Below, piece after piece: positions 11,106 to 24,482 of a stretch of 64,000 bases of DNA; the stretch's first letter is position 1; each line of letters starts with the position of its first letter. This stretch comes from Rostratula benghalensis (lineage: Eukaryota > Chordata > Aves > Charadriiformes > Rostratulidae), in the NCBI GenBank assembly GCA_013399305.1, contig VXAI01000193.1, positions 754,843-818,842 of the forward strand, written 5' to 3'. The notes under the pieces were generated by a model, which was given only the letters and a program-made list of their open reading frames with translations, searched no databases and had not been told where the DNA came from. The position numbers were made by a program, and so were the translations under genes.

Positions 11106-14100
11106 CACAGCTTTTTATTATTATTTGTTATTGTTGTTCTTTGCAGAGAAATAAATAAAAAAAATTCCAACATAGTAGAACAAGCAGCTGTACTCTGTCC
11201 CTTATGTCTAAACAAGAAGAACACAGATTTGTCAAAATTTTGTTTCCTTTTTGGTGTAACCCCCACACACCTGTCATTTCATCCACCTGAGGCAAAAACT
11301 TGCTGATAGTGCCCAACAGTTTTATAAAAGAAGTGAAGAAAACCCCATATGTAACACAAGGGTAAGACTGAAAAACCTTCTTCTTTGATGCCTGGGAGCT
11401 GCTAAGGCCAACAATGACTAGCAATAGAGCAGAAGGTACTTAATGCCACTGAAAATCAGCTGTTCAATGCTTAGACACTGCCCATGTTGGGCGTTTCAGA
11501 ACATAGAGAATAAATCACTACAGAAAAGTTGAGAACAAAAGATAAAACTGAGATTTCAAACAACATTTTCAAACAGCATGTTTTTAATTAACACCATCAA
11601 AGGTACTGCTATTTCTTAAAATTGCCCTGTTTTGCCTGGCAAAAATTTGAGACGAGCATATGATTTCCCAGATTAGACATTGGACCGGCTGATTTAATGA
11701 CATGAATTATGGGCAAAGTGACAACAGTTAGCTTGATGTGGTTTGTCTCTTTTCTGTTTTAAATAGGAATCTTGTTAAAACTTGAATATATCTCTTGATT
11801 CAAATTCTGTACAACCTGTCTTTTCTTTGGATTTGATAAAACATCCAAGAATACATTTGAATCTAAACACGATGAACCAGAGCCTCCCTCGCTCCCTCCA
11901 TCCCAATCACATACAAATTACTAACTTCCAAAATAAACTTACTGCTCTATAGTCACAAATGAGACAATGATTTTATATGCCTTCTGGTATCGTACTCATA
12001 AAGAAGCAAGTTTGTAATTTGAAAATTCAACTCCTTTAAACAAAGAATGAATGTTATCATTTTATGAGGTCATTTTAAAGATGCTTTCATCATTTACATT
12101 TAACTTCTGACTACAGGTGCTGAGTCCACAGCTGCTTTAAGTATTTCCAATTTCATTTTATTTCGTTCTCCATAACATACTGAAGCAGAGATCAAGAATA
12201 GGAAGAAGCATTGCCTTAAGTATTAAGATGACTTTGGGCTTTTATGTTGGCTAAAATGTAAAGCATATGAAAACATGCCCCATTGATAGCGCATTTAAAT
12301 AATGCATAAGCTTGAATTACCCCTTTGCAAAGAGCAATTTTATTGCTAACCCATAAATGCAAAGATATCATTACATTCGCTAAGAGCTTCAACTCAGAGG
12401 GGACCCATTTTTACTTCTGCCTTTATGGTTCTCTGCTTCCTACTCAGCATCTTCACACAGGTGCTGAAGGACTAAACTGCATTATCTTGTATGGAAAGAA
12501 AAAAAAAGTTGGTGTGCCAAAGTCTGTAGACTATTTGCGGCCAACCCAGTCTTCATATATTGCCTAATTATTTTGGTTTTGGTTTTGTTTGTTTGTTTGT
12601 TTTAGGGTTGTTTGGGTTTTTTGAAATACATATAAAAATTGCAAGTTGTGCTTGTCCTACTCTACAAAAATTCTGTATCACAGGCATTAATCAGCTTTTA
12701 AACTGTTACCTCATATAGGAAATTATCTCCCATGAACAAATTCTTCAAGGAACTCCTGGTCTAATATATCTTAACTACAACATAAAGGCCAATATATCAC
12801 CCCCAAACAGGTTGCTTTCCATGAAGTTCAATGAGCTTTTGAATCAGAGTCTTATGTTTTCTTTGAGCTCCTTTTACACAATGCAGAGTGGTGAAAAATT
12901 TGTTTCAAAAGTGGAACATTCAGGATCTTCAATAGCTTTGTTTTAATTGCCAAGTTGATTTTCAAGAATTATATTTAAATAATCCTAGATTATTTATATA
13001 GGTGCTAGAAACTTTCTCCAAGAATTGACTGTGTAGTATAATGCTACAAACATGAATCAGCAAAAATTAAAACATTTTAAAATTATTTTCATCACAAATT
13101 AAGGATATGTGAGGATTTTTCTACTCATGTTTACTTGTTTAAGTATAAAATTAACTTATACTTGGGAAATGAAGCTGTGCATTCACTTCCAGTACTACAG
13201 ACTAATCAAGAATGAAGCCATTGATAACATTTCTCAATTAATAATGTTGTGCAAATATAATGATAATTTATCAACCTCAGCTATTTCACTGTACTTCTGA
13301 TCTTCACAGATGCTCCATTTGGAAAAAGCCTTGCCTTGTGCCCAAGGAAACATCTGTATTATTCTAACTCAATAAACAACAGACTATAATTTACTTTTTT
13401 GTTTTTTAATATCACTAAATTATGCTTTAAAATTTTCATTTTCATTCACTCTAATGCTTTCACTGCTGTAAATAAGGAAACCAGGTCTAATCAGTCTCTG
13501 ACCCAGAAGATCAAGTTTCTTAGCAAGATACTGCCACAGTAAGACGATCACGCAGCCAGCAATAGCAATGCTCTGAGCAACTCAAATTCTGCAGTAGCAA
13601 ATTTGTGATTTATATTAAATGTGACCTCTTCCCAACAGAAGCCAGGCTTGGTGATTTAAATTCAGCATGTGCTATTCACACTTTTATTGATTTTTTTTCC
13701 ACATTTTCTAGCACGATACAAATTCTAAAATTGAAAGCATTCTGAGAGCTTTTGTTGTTTCTAATTTCATTACAGTTTTTGAAGGAGATGACTGAAAATA
13801 TGACACCAATCATTCTTCCAAGAGCAGTCATTCATCTAGAAACAGTACAACAGTCATTACTGAAATCTTGTATCTGTGGTCCCTAAAACCTATGGTACAT
13901 AATTGTTACAGAGGCAAGGACAAATATCTAGGAAAAAAACCAAAACAAACCAGGTAAATAACTAGGACCACTAGTTCCTAGCATTCCTTCCCAAATTTAA
14001 GCAAATTTTACCACTGAAAGGAAAGGCCACTACACTGTAGTGAGTCACGGTGAGCAGACGAATGCTCTAAAGATAAAAGTCTTCTCTAGTGTTCATTTTC

Positions 14101-14675
14101 ACGTACACTATGGAGATCTGCTTTTGGATGGACTATGGTAGCAATAGAGAGTAGAGAATAATTGATGACAATGTTTGATAAGAGCACGGTTTTCTACACC
14201 TGGAGACCCACGTTCCTTTACGTGGCATGAACATTCCTGAAACTACAAGTGAACTAGGAATCCTTGCAGTGGGCATAGGATTTAATGCACTCCATCGAGC
14301 ATACACAACACTAAATATTCTACATAATAGTCAGATTTTTTTTCCCCCCCTAATAAATCATACCACACTTCTAATGCTATTTAAAGTGCATCCAAGCAGT
14401 GACAGCAAAATATCTAACTATTCCCAGAACAGAAATAGAAAAATTAGCACAGGAGATCAGGCTATTGCCTACAGTAGCAGAGAACAGGACTCAGGCCATG
14501 TGAAGGCTTCTTCCAACCCTGTGCTTTTAGGAAAAACGTAAGTTTTTAAAGGAACATCTAAGGGTTGAAACAAAGCATTGGAAACAGAGACTGCAAAATC
14601 TAGCCAGGATCAGTGAGCATCACCTATTTGCTGTATTAATCAATCCTATTATGCCATCCTCTAATAAGAGATACT
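11106..14675 (-). other. TULP4 upstream intron block
   Basis: No coding segment or recognised dispersed repeat. A GTTT-rich simple repeat lies at 12571-12623. The rest is AT-rich single-copy-looking sequence. Confidence 0.55.
12571..12623 (+). repeat. (GTTT)n-type simple repeat
   Basis: Runs of GTTTT and GTTT units followed by GGGTTG/GGGTTTTTT. Low complexity, T/G only over most of its length. Confidence 0.85.
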
Positions 14676-14980
14676 TCATAAAATTGTCTAGGTTGGAAGG
14701 GTCCTTTAAGATCATCTAGTCCAACCATCAACCTAACTCAGAAAACAAACCAACCAACTGCCACTAAATCGTGTCACTCAGCACTATGTCAACCCGTCTT
14801 TTAATTACCTCCAGTGACAGCGCCTCAACCACTTCCCTGGGCAGCCCATTCCAAAGATTAATAACCCTTTCTGTGTAAATATTTTTCCTGATATCCAATG
14901 TGCACCTCCCCTGGTGCAACTTGAGGCCATTTCCTCTTGTCCTATCACCTGTGACTTGGGAGAAGAGATCACCCAACAAG
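14676..14980 (-). mobile_element. CR1 LINE fragment, minus orientation
   Basis: The plus strand reads GGTTGGAAGGGTCCTTTAAG, ATCATCTAGTCCAACCATCA, then the antisense of the ORF2 C-terminus. Translated on the minus strand, this end keeps [40 protein letters not shown] and [12 protein letters not shown]. The same C-terminal ending (RQVDIVLSD) is found in the copy at 23450-23788, so the two belong to one subfamily, distinct from the copies near the exons. Confidence 0.9.
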
Positions 14981-17900
14981 TAAGTGGATATTCACTCATG
15001 GTTACAAGTATAAGGAAATATATGCATATAGTGCATATATAATATGTGCAAGACGGTGGCACACATTAGGGTTTATTAATGGCAACAAAGATGAAGAGAC
15101 ATGTTAACACTTATCAAAGAAAAAAGATGAGTGCATAGTGGGGAACAGAAATGCAACAAATGTAAAGGGATCAGAGAAACCAATAACCACCTTTACTTGC
15201 TAATACAGTTCAGAATATATAGATACACATCTAGATATCATATATGTTACATACAGATAACATGGGTGTGTGCATGAACACACATCCTTATTAAGTCTTT
15301 GAGGACTGTGCCAACACTGTACACTTGTTGACTTGGAGTTAATTAACTGAAGTGGATTTTTATAATGAAAATTAATTTAAAAGTGACACAAGGTGCCCAG
15401 AGTAAGCAGCAGGGTTGCAGTTAACAAGCTGTTGCTTCTCACTATACTATACCTATAAACAATGCTTGGTTCTAAATGGCTCTGTGTTTGCCTAGTTCAA
15501 TGAAACGTAAAGTTTAAATATTTTTAAAGCACAGGCCATTCAACTTTCTCTCTCCTCATTTCTCACACTGCAAACAGTTTGCAATTGTTCTTACTTTCTT
15601 CTTCACTTCATTTCTTGCAATGACAATAATGCCATGATTATTGCCTCCACCTGAACTAATTCAATTACACAGACGAAGAGCATCATGGAAGTATTCTTCC
15701 TACTAAAAACAACAGACCAAAAAAAAGCAGCAGCCATAGTAGACAGCTATTTTGCCTCTCCTGGGGTAGCACACCCATCTTCCTATCCTACTTGTCTTAC
15801 ATTGCATTCTCTAATGACACAGTCCCTGTCTCTCCCACACTCATGGAGCATTGACTTTTTGTTTCCAGAGACATTATACCCGGGTGGAAGTGCTTCGTTT
15901 GCATATGGAGCTGTCAGTTTCTAAGGTACGATACTCAGGAAGGATTTATTATTATGAAGAAACTACTACTATTAATAACAAACATTGTGCTGCAGTTAAG
16001 AATGGCAAATTTATAATAGTGTCTATATTTCTTGAGAAAAACTACCAACTCACAATAGTGGCTGTGTGTTACAAAGTAGGTATAAGGAATGGCAAATGAA
16101 TTCTTGGTGACAGAAAACATAATCCAAATTTTTCACATTTCTTTAGTCTAAACAATAAGGAAATGAAAAAATCTTCCTGGGAGGATTGAATTGGTCTCCA
16201 AATATCTCAGGGATGGATGTCCTTTAATACACTTTGCCCCTGGTGTGGGAGAAGAAGCTGTGGTCACTGGTGATGAACGCTGATGGTACAGCAGCTGCTC
16301 ACAACCCCAGGGGGGTTCGGCTGCTGCCATGGGTAGCACTTTCCATCACCACTTGTACATTACAGGTCTGATGCTTTATCCCAGGATCCTACTTTCTATT
16401 TGAAAAAGTGTATTACTCTGCCAGCAGCTGTCATCTTTCTTTTTCTGCTCTGTGCAAAGGAGCTGAAATTTCTATAAATCCTACTTAAACAAATACAACA
16501 ACATGCTTGTGAGAGCTAATATAAAAGCTAATAACTCTGGGGGCTTAAAAACACAAGAAAAAAAAAATCCCTGAAAGGCCCAGATTTGAATAGTCTTTTT
16601 TTTTAAACTGCAAATCTAATTTCATTGTATAACATTATCAATAAGAAAAGCATGAGATCTGAGTTGGCCTGGAACCTAACCTCACAATAACTGAAATCAG
16701 AGAATAGGCTGGACCGGGGATAAGGTGCTGACCTTACTGGACCTAAAAGGTTCAAGTCCAACCCTGTGCCACCTTCTGGCCACAAACCTCCCTGTGACCT
16801 TCATGTGAAAACCTACTCCAAAGCAAGCCCATCCCTAACTCAAACACCTCAGGTAAGCATCTAAAGTTAAGTACAATGTAGGGATACATCAGAAGCTCTG
16901 TGCTATTTTGTTCAATATGCTCGCTCTCATTTTTTCCCCCACTTTTTCCTTGGCATTTTCACAATTCTCAGAGCAGGCACCAAGCTAACGACAACTAAGA
17001 TCATCTGCTCAGCTGCAGGAAGATAAAAGAGCAGGCAGGAGCAGTGGAGTTTACCAGCAATAATCCTCTGAGTGAGCAAAAAGGAGGCAAGCACTCACCC
17101 AGCGTTCAATGTGCTCTCTGTGTGAGCGGCTGGTACCCTCTGCAAGTCATAACGTGGTTGCTCACCCACTGTGAAGTGTGTTGCTACTCCCAGTTTTGTC
17201 TATTTGCTTTGCAGATGAATGCCACTCATGCCTATTTTTAAAAAGGTATCTTGAGGTTGGCACCCAACCCACCACACAGACCTGTTTTTGAAAGGCGTCG
17301 CACGGCTGGCATCCAATCCCCAATGGAAGGCAACCTGACCTTTAAAAGCTCTAGAGAATGATTTTGGTAAATAGGCAACTGCAAGAAAAAACTTGTTTTG
17401 ATAGCTACTTTGAGGAGGGATTGTACTTAGTGTGAGTAAGTGTAATTCTTAAAAATACTTAGGCTGTCAACATCTCACTGAATACATTTAGGAGCCTTGA
17501 TAGTAAACTGCCGAGATGAGGACTCAGAAAGGCTCTAAAGCTTTACAAATCTCTTTACATTCTAACTCATACACATTCATTTTACAAAATACACCCCAAA
17601 GTCTATTGATCTCCAGGATTTGCCATGTAACCATTTTATATGCTCACAGAACACAAAGTATGCCATCTGATCACCCACCGTAGAGGAAAGCATCTCCAAT
17701 ACCCCTCATAGGTACCAATCAAGAAGTGTTATGCTCCTACAAATGCAGTGGCTCACAGGGCCAGTTCGAAGGAATTACTCTTTTCACTTTGGAATCATAG
17801 ACATTAGCTGTATCCAAGGTATACCAAATAAATGTGTTTGGGCAGCTGAGGATCTCTGACAGGTCACTTGTCAAAACTGAAGTTGCATACGAGAAACAGA

Positions 17901-20900
17901 AATGACAGTTCATAGGAACGTAAGCTGGATGAGAAGATGTTGGTATCTGGCTACCAGTTCTCATGCAAATAAGTTTCTTAACTATTCAAGGGCTCTTAAA
18001 GAAAATAGCTAGATATAATCTGAGGGTGAAGAGTTAAGGCACGAAAAGAGTGAGGGCCTGTACTCAACCACACATATATGCACAGGGTGTCTGCACACTA
18101 CGTGGAAGGGAAACGAGTGGAGGTCTGTTCATCTCCCATCTCACAGACAATGGAGCAACAGTTACAAGGTGTATGGTCTGACACATGGATGCTTAAGTAC
18201 TAAAAGCTTTTTAACACAAAAGATAACTGTTTCCGCAGAAAAATCTTTTTTTCCAGTTATGCCACGTTCACTTCTAGGGAGGGAAACTCCTTTATAGCAT
18301 GTACGGGACTACCACTGTCCCTAATAAATGGTCTTCCTGTCCCTAAGCATTCTGGCAAGAAACGTCTAGGGAGTAGGTATGGGCAATTAAACAGAAGTGC
18401 AGAGGCAAGCCCAAGCTCACAAAAATAAATCAAAACTGAATGTTGATAAGGATGAGCAAAGGATAAAATAGCACTTTCATCACTTTCCTTTATAAGAGGA
18501 AAGATTTCACTTTGTTCTAGTTTCCGTGGAGATAAAACCACCATAATAAAGAAAGGAGAGACGACTATTCTAGCTAACAATGAAGAACCATTTTGCCTTA
18601 AGATCAAAATACCCAGAGTGAAATAGTTCCCCCTCTCTCTAGCAAATCACTGGTGAGCCCCATTAGGAAAGTTCCATTGCTGTTAAAAATAAGACATGTG
18701 CAGTAACTGTGTAGAGCAGGCAGTTCCTTGGGTTTCAGCATCTATGGTCAAGTATTTTCCCAGAATTAAAAAAAAAAAAAGCACCAGATTTAAAACTTTC
18801 TAGTATTTAGCCTGCAGTAAATTAAAAGTACATGAGCCCAATGCTCATTTCACTAAGGTCTGGCAAAATTACATTACAGATGGTATAGGTCAGGACCATT
18901 TTACAACTTCCACATTTACTTTTGGGCTTTGTAAAAGAAACTTAGTGTAAATGAACCCCAAGTTTTAAAAATAAGAGTAACACTCACTGACATCCATCAC
19001 CATATATGAATTCAGAGACCACGCACATCTTTGTTAGACCTTCCAGGGTGGGAGAACAACAACCAACACACCCCATAATATAAGCCAGATTTAAAAGTCT
19101 GTCTTTTTTTCCTGGCTAAAAATTCAGAAAAATATTGAGTGCAGAGCCTATGGCTTTTTTCCTGTCTCTTCTTTTAACAAACATGCACTCAAGGACAAAA
19201 TACTGTTTGGAACCATGTATTATACCCAGAATGACAGATCACCAAATAATTACAAAAAACCCCCAAAACCCAGAGGAGACAGTATAACAATAAACATTAC
19301 TGAAAACCATTCCTACTAAAAATGAAGTAGCTCTGCTCTGCTTTCTCATCAGCAGCTACTTAGGAATTCCTATAGTATCTTTTCTCCTGGTAAATGCTAC
19401 CTCGTTTGGAAAAACCCCCAGGGTAACGAATTGCTGGAAAAAGTAAGTGAAGTGACTAAGAGGCACTCTCCCTTATACTTGATCTTTCCAATTCAGTGGT
19501 TAAAAATTCCTAACCACCTGTTAATAGAATAGTGAAATATAATTCTAACTGTATAATTTTACAACTTTATATATGCATGCATACGAACATTATTCAAGGG
19601 AAAAAAACACTTGCACAGCTAGAAAACTTTAAAGAAAACACATAAAATGTAGTTGTTTTGGGGTTTTTTGTTGATTTTTTGTGCTAGTTACACAAAGAAA
19701 GGAGGCAACACAAGTTCTTCACCTTTGGGAGTCTATTCTGAGAAGAGTGAGAGAAATAATGGTGTCTTGTGACCACATGCTGAGGATCTGCCTCTATCAA
19801 ATACACTACGTTTGTCTATATCAAATATTCTAAGTCAACAGATAATTTTTTCACTCGTCAAGATTGAAACTCACACACCATGGCAATTCAGTAACTTTGT
19901 TCCAGGTTTCTGAACAGAAGCAGCATTTGTGGCAGAGTCTTTATAATCAGAAGCCAGCCAAGGACTCTCTTGATGATTTGGCAGGGTGGACTGTAACTTA
20001 GCTGGCACCACCTTAGCTGAAATCACTGCAACCGTCTCCCAGACAAGTCTTATATGGGGCCAAACTGCAGCACAAGCTTTGTGCAAGCCCTCTCCATGGA
20101 GATGAACTTCACCTTTGAAGAACTGCAGTAAAACTGGATTTTGGTCAGCAACATAAACTTTTTAAAAAGACCTCAAAATGGAGCGGTAAGTGTCAAAAAT
20201 TGTTGATCGAGCATAATTATTTCTGACAGCTACAATACTTCAACCTTAATTATTTTTTTCAAACACAAGGAAGTAAGAATAATGCAGACTTCAGTAAGAA
20301 CACAGATCAGCTTTTCAAATCTATTAACATTTCCCAGGTGATAATAGCTGTGCACTAATATAATTAAGGTGAGTTGTAAAGCAGAATGGAGACAAATGGT
20401 ATAGCCAAGCATTTCACCACTGAAGTGGGACTACTTTGAGATCCCAAATTCCCAATGAAACACTTGACTATCATTATTGGATCATCAAGTCCAACTGTAA
20501 GACCTCTATGTGAGCTACACACAATTGTAAAACATTTCTGGCCATCTGAGGAATATCAGTGACTGTACATTAGTCACAGAAACTGAGAAAAGAAAGCATT
20601 TGTATAATCTCTATTGGACCGTCTGGACTGTCTTTGCGTGACTCACAGAGACTGTGCATCCGTAATTCTTTTGTGAGAATCAGGAGATTGCACCACATTC
20701 TTTTGGAAAGGTAGGGCTGTAGGACTCCTGCTTTAACTTCTACCCCCTCCCACTGGCCGGTTGCCCCTGAGTAGGTTCGCTTCTACAATGTTGATAGTGG
20801 CTCTGGGGCAGTGATTGGGGCAACCCTGTAATTGCTGAGACAGACAGAGATAGCAAAGTGGAAAATTAAATAGTGTCAACTTCCAAGGCTAACGATGCCA

Positions 20901-22775
20901 GGGATGGAGTGGGCAGTAAAACAGGGAATGCAGAAAGGGCAGAGCAGCCACTCAGCACCTGCACCTCTCAGGACAGAAATGTACAAAAAGGAAAATCTAA
21001 ATTAACAATACACACAACTGAAAATCACATGCAAAACATTCAATTTAGCATTTTACCCTAAGAACAAGAATTATTTTGTTCAGATATGTATTAAGCCTAT
21101 GGTTCAGGCTTGAGATGCACTGGCTCACCTAATCTGCAAATGATAACAATACAAATTTCTGACAATGTGAATAGTAGCTAAAGAAATGCCATACTCTAAA
21201 AAATAGCAAATAGCAGATTTTGGAAGTGCCATTCTTGCTTTGGCTGGCCTGCAATTCTGCATGGAATGCATTCAGAGCAAATCCTCTGCAAGCACCATCA
21301 TCTTCATTTCTTGTTTCTTCACAAAACAAAAACGGTACCATGGTGCAGCTGGCCAAGTGACCAATAATTTTACTTGTTTGACTTTCCAGAGAACACTAGG
21401 GAGCTATAAATAAAGGGTTCAATCAGTTACACTCAGACAGAAGGATCACAACAGGCAAAGTGGACAATCCCAGAAAGCATAAATCACTGCTATTCCTTTT
21501 TACTACTGCAGCATAAAGAAGTCTCAACCAGAAGAGACCTTTATGTTGTTGGAACTGCACGGTTCAGGAATAAGGACAGCCCTTGAAGCTTTTAGCCTTG
21601 AAGGCAAAGCAAAAAGCAGGGTAGGGAAGCACTGCAGGGAAGGCCAGCTCTACAGCTCCAAGTGTAAAATGACTGTATGCACTCAACCGCGCTCGAGAGG
21701 GCTCAACTATAGGCTGGGAACCCGAATGGTGGCTGTGAGACTCCTATACCATTTGCTGTAAGGGTGATAGGAAACACACATCTGACCGCCTAAGACAATA
21801 CTCAAACTCATCTAATGCAAATGTTAACAAAGATACTGATCACCTGTGGCGCAGAAGGCAAGTTTTCAAGGAACGGAGCTAAGACTGATTTGGTTCTCAG
21901 AGACCCAAGAGCAACAATATACAACTTTAACAACCCAGCCAGTGTATGAACCACAGACTAAAGATCACAGTTGTCTGATCTGTATCCAGGAGCCCGAGCC
22001 AGCTAGCTTACAAACACTGCATCACTGGAAAGTAATTTTTATAGTTTAGATAGTTTATACTTCACTCAAAAAAAGAGAGGAAAAGCAATAAGAAGCACAC
22101 ACGCTTCTGCTTTTTGTTCCCCAGTAAAATCCTTAAGAAAGTTTCGGCAAGCAAAACAAGCAGATGTTTTCTATCCCAAGTCACTTTTTTGTCGACAAGC
22201 ATCTGGAACACGACTGAGACATAAACCTCGCGAAGGAATGAACTGTGTTTGGGCAAGCACATCTGTCTGTGCAGTGCCTCTACGTTATCCAGATACCATT
22301 TCCCTCTTTCCTGCCATATGAAAGTTTCAATGCAAGCAGCTCTCCTTGGAGGTTTTCAATAAAATAAGAACTATTGTGGCCAGGCACAGCACAGCAGCAA
22401 AGGCAGGAGACCCAACTTTTCCAAAAGTGAAAAAAAAATCTCATAAATTAAAAAGGAAACTTCGCTACCATTTTGTCTCAAAGCAAAGGTATTAGTATTC
22501 AAACAGCAGTTTTGACTTGGCAAGTTCTACATCTCTGCCAAACACCCTTAAAGAGTTACCCACTTGAAAGCATCTGTTTCAAACCATAAGCTTAGACACG
22601 TCTAAGATCCTCTCCATGTCTATGCTACCAAGCCATTCCTCCTACCACAAAGCCATCTTTCTACTCTTCAGGAGGGCACACTCTATATGTTTAAGTCTCC
22701 TCTCTCTATGTTTTAGACGTTTCCAGAGCTTTTGGTTTATTTTCTTTATGATACTTTACAGATTCTTAAAGACAT
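14981..22775 (-). other. TULP4 upstream intron block
   Basis: About 7.8 kb without a recognised gene or full repeat. A 12-bp AT palindrome TATATGCATATA is at 15019-15030 within a TA-rich stretch, and an A13 run is at 18768-18780. A short stretch near 20477-20500 (ATCATCAAGTCCAACTG) may be the last trace of a minus-orientation CR1 tail. Confidence 0.5.
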
Positions 22776-23024
22776 GGCTTTTAAATGTACTTCAAAGAGT
22801 TTAAAAAGCAAGAAAAGTAATTGAATCACAGAATCGTACAGAATCTGTGAAAAGAGCTTAAAAAGCAAGAAAAGTAATTGAAGTTCTGAGATACTAAATT
22901 AAAGGCAAATAATAAAACAACAACAACAACAAAAGAACACTGGCAAAGTGGAGTCACACAAAGAGTACTGGAATGATGTGAAAAACCAAGGAACGTAAGA
23001 CATTAATAAATTTTACTGTAAGTA
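22776..23024 (+). repeat. Copy A of a duplicated ~250-bp segment
   Basis: This segment matches 23809-24077 in order over most of its length. Shared blocks are AAGCAAGAAAAGTAATTGAA, TTGAAGTT-TGAGATACTA, ATTAAAGGCAAATAATAAAA, ACTGGCAAAGTGGAGTCA, GAACGTA-GACATTA and TTTACTGTA. Within copy A the 20-mer AAAGCAAGAAAAGTAATTGA appears twice (around 22805 and 22862), so there is a nested duplication. It includes GAATCACAGAATC, which resembles an inverted CR1 tail octamer. No coding content. Confidence 0.85.
22917..22934 (+). repeat. (CAA)n microsatellite
   Basis: Five or so CAA units inside copy A of the duplicated segment. Copy B has an interrupted version at the same place. Confidence 0.85.
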
Positions 23025-23449
23025 ATAGGATGATATTCAGGAAACTGTATTTTAGGTTAAATACCAAGTAAAGCTTTCAGCAATGAAAGAAATGGTTGAA
23101 CAGTCTTCTAAAAGGAAAGGTGGAATGAAGCCAACCTTTGAAAACACTTCAGACAAGTTTTCACATACCATTAGAAGGATTTACTTTTTCGTGTGTGTGT
23201 TATTTCAGTTGAGTGGTGCTGTTATTAAAACATTATTCTCTTATTCATTAACTGAGACCAAAGAAAAATAACTGGTTTATTAATAAATATAACAATAAAT
23301 CATTTAAATATCCTTAATTGTTGAAAAGTATCACTTTAAAGATCAATTGAGTGCTGAAGTGTTGTACATATATGGAATAAAAACATTATTTCAGTATGGT
23401 AAGTATGTGATAATAAGATATAGTCCTTTTCTATGGATGAGGGTGAAGG
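23025..23449 (-). other. Intron between copy A and a CR1
   Basis: AT-rich sequence with no recognised element or exon. No obvious similarity to the flanks of copy B was seen by eye. Confidence 0.5.
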
Positions 23450-23788
23450 GGAATAAAAGGAGGGTGTGGAGAGGTGGGGGTTGGTCTCTTCTCCTATGTC
23501 ACAGGCAAGAGGACAACAAGAAATGGCCTCAAGTTGTGCCAGGAGAGGTTCAGATTGGACATGAGGAAAACTTTTTACACAGAAAGGGTTATTAATCATT
23601 GGAATGGGCTGCCCAGGGTTGAGGCACCATCCCTGGAGGTATTTAAAAGACAGGTTGACATAGTGCTCAGTGATGTGGTTTAGAATGGGTTGTTGTTTTT
23701 TTGGTTTTTTTATCAGTTAGTTGATGGTTGGACTAGGTGATCTCAAAGGTCCCTTTCAAACTAGATAGTTCTATGATTCTATGAATGA
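23450..23788 (+). mobile_element. CR1 LINE fragment, plus orientation
   Basis: The sense-strand CR1 3' end reads TCACAGGCAAGAGGACAACA, ATTGGACATGAGGAAAACTT, CATTGGAATGGGCTGCCCAG, then GATGGTTGGACTAGGTGATC and TCTATGATTCTATGA. The encoded ORF2 tail keeps [20 protein letters not shown] and RQVDIVLSD. It ends about 20 bp before copy B of the duplicated segment. Confidence 0.92.
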
Positions 23789-23808
23789 ATTTACACATTT
23801 TAGAGTAG

Positions 23809-24077
23809 TGGCTTTTTAACATACTTCAAAATATTTTAAAAGCAAGAAAAGTAATTGAATCACAAAATCATACAGATTATGTGTAATTCTGTGATTCCAT
23901 GAAAAGCATTTGAAAAGTAATTGAAGTTTTGAGATACTAGATTAAAGGCAAATAATAAAACAAACAATAAAAAAAAGAATACTGGCAAAGTGGAGTCATG
24001 CAAAGTGTCAGCAAGCACTGGAATGACACAAAAACCCACAGAACGTATGACATTATTAAATGTTACTGTAGAGTAAC
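23809..24077 (+). repeat. Copy B of a duplicated ~250-bp segment
   Basis: This is the second copy of the 22776-23024 segment, about 1.03 kb downstream in the same orientation. It has an extra piece around 23862-23900 that can fold: GAATCACA at its start is the reverse complement of TGTGATTC about 25 nt later, and both resemble CR1 tail octamers. By eye the copies have diverged by point changes and small indels, so the duplication is not recent. Confidence 0.85.
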
Positions 24078-24079
24078 AT

Positions 24080-24102
24080 CTACATAAAGCATCTTTATGT
24101 AG
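24080..24102. repeat. Perfect 10-bp inverted repeat with 3-nt loop
   Basis: CTACATAAAG at 24080-24089 and CTTTATGTAG at 24093-24102 are exact reverse complements around CAT. The stem is AT-rich. It lies just past copy B. Confidence 0.9.
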
Positions 24103-24482
24103 CTATGATTAAATCACAATTTTTGTGTCTGTCTACAGGCTAAGGGTATAGGTGATGGCTGCCTAGATGGTCTGCCAGCTATTTTCATGTCTGCACGCAG
24201 CTCTGCAAGCATTCAGTCATTTCAGTAAGCTTTGCTCTGTGAGAGGCTCTTGTTGCCCTTTGAAATGTTAAGTCTGCTGGCATTTTCAGGGTACAACATC
24301 TTCCTAAAGAACAACAGGCAGAGCCAAACAGTCTGGGAGTCACTCATTTTTTCAGGAGCCTTTGGTAACAACACGGTGACATCACCAGCATGATGATCAA
24401 ACAGCTCAATTTGAAAATTGTTTGTTCATATTAAGCAGCTGCTGATCTTGGTAATTGTATGAGGTGGTTCTGAGTGCACCAT
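24103..24482 (-). other. Intron between copy B and an LTR-like relic
   Basis: Nothing recognised. The sequence is less AT-rich than the preceding kilobase. Confidence 0.5.

Noticed and set aside
16735..16770. GGTTCAAGTCC resembling a tRNA B box
   Set aside because: No A box at the right distance and no cloverleaf. The following CCAACCC suggests a trace of CR1 tail or chance.
20470..20500. Possible CR1 tail (ATCATCAAGTCCAACTG)
   Set aside because: Only about 17 matching bases, so I mention it within the intron block but do not call it.
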